Below are positions 6,782 to 8,599 of a stretch of DNA of 8,599 nucleotides, one piece after another; the stretch's first letter is position 1, and each line of letters begins with the position of its first letter. The notes under the pieces were generated by a model, which was not told the origin of the DNA, did not search any database, and worked only from the letters and a program-made list of their open reading frames with translations. The stretch comes from Collinsella sp. Lineage in GTDB: Bacteria; Actinomycetota; Coriobacteriia; Coriobacteriales; Coriobacteriaceae. Location: positions 1 to 8,599 of the forward strand of contig JAGZWV010000059.1 in the NCBI GenBank assembly GCA_018378775.1, in the 5' to 3' direction. A program made the position numbers and the translations under genes.

Positions 6782-6805
6782 TACACGAAAGTAAGCCTTG
6801 GTCAA
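6778..6805 (-). promoter_or_regulatory. Predicted promoter of the DUF3793-flavodoxin operon
   Basis: On the minus strand TTGACC (6805 down to 6800) and TATAAG (6783 down to 6778) each match the sigma-70 consensus at five of six positions, with a 16-base spacer. Transcription would start near 6771, giving a leader of about 30 bases before the GTG start. Confidence 0.7.
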
Positions 6806-6865
6806 CTAAAAAGTTTGAATAGGGAAACTAATTGACCGAACGGACATGATTTTGGGTTAAGATGG

Positions 6866-6886
6866 AGACACCCCATGGGGGTATCT
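6866..6886 (+). promoter_or_regulatory. CsoR-like metal operator palindrome in front of the HMA gene
   Basis: ACCCC-ATG-GGGGT (6870-6882) is extended by AGA/TCT flanks with one C-A mismatch, giving a 21-bp palindrome. The TACCCC...GGGGTA style is characteristic of operators bound by CsoR-family copper or other metal-sensing repressors. It lies 28 bases before the ATG of a metal-binding HMA protein, just after a -35-like TTGACC (6832-6837) and a -10-like TTAAGAT (about 6857-6863). The promoter boxes are 19-20 bases apart and therefore uncertain. An RNA hairpin role is also possible. No regulator gene is in the window. Confidence 0.5.
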
Positions 6887-6913
6887 AGATAGTGCTACTT
6901 GAAAGGGGAACGC

Positions 6914-7297
6914 ATGAGTGACTTGCTCAACCCTGCGAATCTCATCGTGCTGGCCGTCATTGCCGTCGGCATGTTTTTTGGCCTGCGGCGCATTGTCGCT
7001 TCGACACACGGGAAGAGTTGTTGCAGCGATGGCGCGAGCGGCAAGAAGGCCAAAAAGGTTGTTGTGACGGATACCGATCCGTCCCACTACCCCTATAGCG
7101 ATGAGTTGCTCATCGGCGGCATGATCTGTGATGGCTGTGCTCAAAACGTTGAGAATGCCCTCAATGCGCTGGACGGCGTGTGGGCAACGGTAACGTTTGC
7201 GGACCACACGGCACGCGTGCGCTCGAAGCGCCCGGTTGATCGCGACACGCTCGAGACGGCGGTGAGGGGCGCGGGCTATTACGTTATGAAAATGTAG
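6914..7297 (+). CDS. Membrane-anchored HMA (heavy-metal-associated) domain protein
   Basis: The 127-residue protein has one N-terminal membrane segment (about 8-27), then RR and a CC pair (C36, C37), a Lys-rich linker (44-49), and a C-terminal HMA domain (about 63-126) with the metal-binding motif GMICDGC (M70, C72, C75) and the closing AGYYV. HMA domains carry Cu(I), Zn or related metals to P-type ATPases. The layout of a single membrane helix followed by Cys residues recalls small FeoB-associated Cys-rich membrane proteins, here fused to an HMA domain; that resemblance is weak. It could be a membrane-tethered metal chaperone. The positive residues after the helix place the HMA domain in the cytoplasm. 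ATG 6914 is preferred over an in-frame TTG at 6899 because GAAAGGGGA lies just upstream of the ATG. It is transcribed divergently from the DUF3793-flavodoxin operon and preceded by a CsoR-like palindrome. No metal ATPase is in the window. Confidence 0.85.
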   Translation: MSDLLNPANLIVLAVIAVGMFFGLRRIVASTHGKSCCSDGASGKKAKKVVVTDTDPSHYPYSDELLIGGMICDGCAQNVENALNALDGVWATVTFADHTARVRSKRPVDRDTLETAVRGAGYYVMKM

Positions 7298-7570
7298 GCG
7301 TTCCCCTCTCCGGTGGGTACCGGCCTCCTGCCCATGGTGACTATCGGCATCCAAAAATTTGCGCAAATAATAACCTTTAGATGCGGCAAAAGTGGAGCTT
7401 GGTGACGGTTTGCGCGGAATTCGCTACCAATTGAGCATCCGTTAACCCGTCCAAAAAATTACAGGTGTATAGTTACACGTTGATTATTGCTGTGCTCAGA
7501 CTGCAATTAACCGTGGACAGAAATGAAGAATGCTAAAACTGGGCTTTAGGACAGGGGAGGCTATAGCCTT
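7298..7570. other. Intergenic region between HMA gene and secreted-protein gene
   Basis: This 273-base stretch is more A/T-rich than its neighbours. It holds a small CCGGT/ACCGG hairpin (7310-7323) without a T run, a short palindrome GTGTA-TAGT-TACAC (about 7466-7479), and an extended -10-like TGCTAAAAC (7531-7539) that could drive the downstream gene with a leader of roughly 25 bases. No convincing terminator, RNA gene or ORF was found. Confidence 0.4.
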
Positions 7571-8599
7571 ATGAGACGAGTGGGAACACTTGGCTTGGTG
7601 GCAGCGCTTGCTGCTATCTTGGTATCGCCGCTGCCGGCGCACGCCGAAGACGCTTCGGGTGCCATTTCCTACAATGCGGGAAATGGGTATTCCTTTGAGA
7701 AGCTTTCGCATCCTACGGTAGGAACGTCGCAGCCGGATGGCATCGTTGACTACCAGGGTGACGGTGCCGTTGCCGTTCCGGGCGCCGATGGTAACACGGC
7801 CAACAACGAAGGCGATCGCGGCCAGAGCTACACTTGGGCGGCTGCGAGCTATGGTGACTGGCTTTATGTGGGCACCTGCTATGCGGCGATGGGCAACACG
7901 CTTACGCTCATGAACGGCACGCTGGGCGATTCCTTTGATGCCGAGACCATGCGCCTGACGCTGGAGGCCATGTTTAACGGCACCTTCTTCTATGGACAGC
8001 AGAAGGAGGACGGCACGGCCGACAAGGACAGCGGCGGCATCTTGGTCAAGATCAATACCAAGACCGGTGAGACCAAGCTGTTGCTCTCTGAATCGCTCAA
8101 CGGCGTTGGCCCTTTGTTCCGCAATGCCGTGAGCTATAAGGGCAAGCTCTATTTCTGCGGCAGCGTCAGGACCAATGGCGGCAAAAGCGGCCTGCCTGCT
8201 GTATATGAGATCGATCCTAAGACGGATGAGTACAAAGTTGTCTATCAGGGGCTTTCGAGCATGCAGGATTACGGTGCTGCCTATAAGCAGGGCATTTCTA
8301 CTGGTATCCGCGGCATGTGTGTCCATGATGGCCAGCTCGTCATCAGTAATGTGGGTAAAGACGCGGCCGGTAACTTTGTGTCGACAATTCTGACGTCGTC
8401 TGACCCGTCGAAGGGCCAGGACAGCTTCACCGAGATTGCCAACTCGGGCACGCTGTTTGGCTATCCGGCGATTCGCTATCAGGACAGCATCTACGGCGGT
8501 GCCATTTGGGATATGGTCTCGTACAATGGCCATCTCTATGCGACCATCTGCACCGGTACGCCCGAGAACGCTCCCGATGATAATTCCATGCAGTCGTTT
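7571..8599 (+). CDS. Secreted protein of unknown function, probable beta-propeller-like repeats (3' end outside window)
   Basis: The frame is open from ATG 7571 to the window edge, 343 codons, without a stop. It begins with a Sec signal peptide: MRRV, a hydrophobic core to about residue 20, and a clear AHA cleavage site ending at residue 25. The mature part is rich in Gly, Tyr, Asp and Asn, typical of extracellular beta proteins. A recurring strand-like motif of the form [SV]-x-x-G-x-L-[YV] appears at SYGDWLYVG (93-101), SYKGKLYFC (188-196), VHDGQLVIS (251-259) and SYNGHLYAT (317-325), spaced about 65-95 residues, as in kelch or other beta-propeller blades. I do not recognise the exact family, and no catalytic motif is visible. 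The anchor, if any, would lie beyond the window. The ribosome binding site AGGGGAGG is about ten bases from the ATG, a slightly long spacing. A long minus-strand frame across the same region is a shadow. Confidence 0.8.
   Translation, partial: MRRVGTLGLVAALAAILVSPLPAHAEDASGAISYNAGNGYSFEKLSHPTVGTSQPDGIVDYQGDGAVAVPGADGNTANNEGDRGQSYTWAAASYGDWLYVGTCYAAMGNTLTLMNGTLGDSFDAETMRLTLEAMFNGTFFYGQQKEDGTADKDSGGILVKINTKTGETKLLLSESLNGVGPLFRNAVSYKGKLYFCGSVRTNGGKSGLPAVYEIDPKTDEYKVVYQGLSSMQDYGAAYKQGISTGIRGMCVHDGQLVISNVGKDAAGNFVSTILTSSDPSKGQDSFTEIANSGTLFGYPAIRYQDSIYGGAIWDMVSYNGHLYATICTGTPENAPDDNSMQSF

Noticed and set aside
7310..7323. CCGGT/ACCGG hairpin after the HMA gene as a terminator
   Set aside because: The stem is only 5 bp and no T run follows.
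7496..8533. 345-codon minus-strand frame opposite the secreted-protein gene
   Set aside because: The plus-strand frame has a ribosome binding site, a signal peptide with AHA cleavage site and repeated strand motifs; the minus frame has none of these.

Overview
The window looks like chromosomal DNA of a gut Coriobacteriia, most likely a Collinsella-type actinobacterium. The evidence is GC-rich coding sequence with strong G/C third positions, purine-rich AGGAG-type ribosome binding sites, GTG and TTG starts, and the flavodoxin/DUF3793 pair common in strict anaerobes. The genus is inferred from overall character, not from a marker gene.

Layout from left to right: (1) The last 21 codons and probable right end of an IS3/IS150-like insertion sequence. 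(2) A Gfo/Idh/MocA-type NAD(P) oxidoreductase and a complete endonuclease IV (nfo), both plus strand. An identical 25-bp sequence sits directly before the ribosome binding site of each; in front of nfo it is one arm of a long 21-bp inverted repeat. (3) A polar amino-acid-type ABC importer in the order binding lipoprotein, permease, ATPase. It has a good promoter, a leader hairpin next to the first ribosome binding site, a terminator-like hairpin after the binding-protein gene and a strong terminator at the end. The permease carries an extra exported beta-rich domain of about 160 residues ahead of its membrane part. (4) A minus-strand pair, DUF3793 protein then short-chain flavodoxin, with a clear promoter. 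(5) Divergent from it, a small membrane-anchored HMA metal-binding protein with a CsoR-like GC-rich palindrome in front of it. (6) The first 343 codons of a secreted, probably beta-propeller-like protein that runs off the window end.

Working together: the ABC genes form one uptake system. The flavodoxin/DUF3793 operon and the HMA gene share a 175-bp divergent control region containing a DtxR/IdeR-like sequence and a CsoR-like palindrome, which suggests a small metal-responsive (iron, copper or similar) locus. The oxidoreductase and endonuclease IV have no obvious functional link; what they share is the repeated leader sequence. No RNA genes, CRISPR array or phage genes were seen. The items most worth following up are the repeated leader/inverted repeat, the permease with its extra domain, the cysteine cluster in the DUF3793 protein, and the candidate metal operators.
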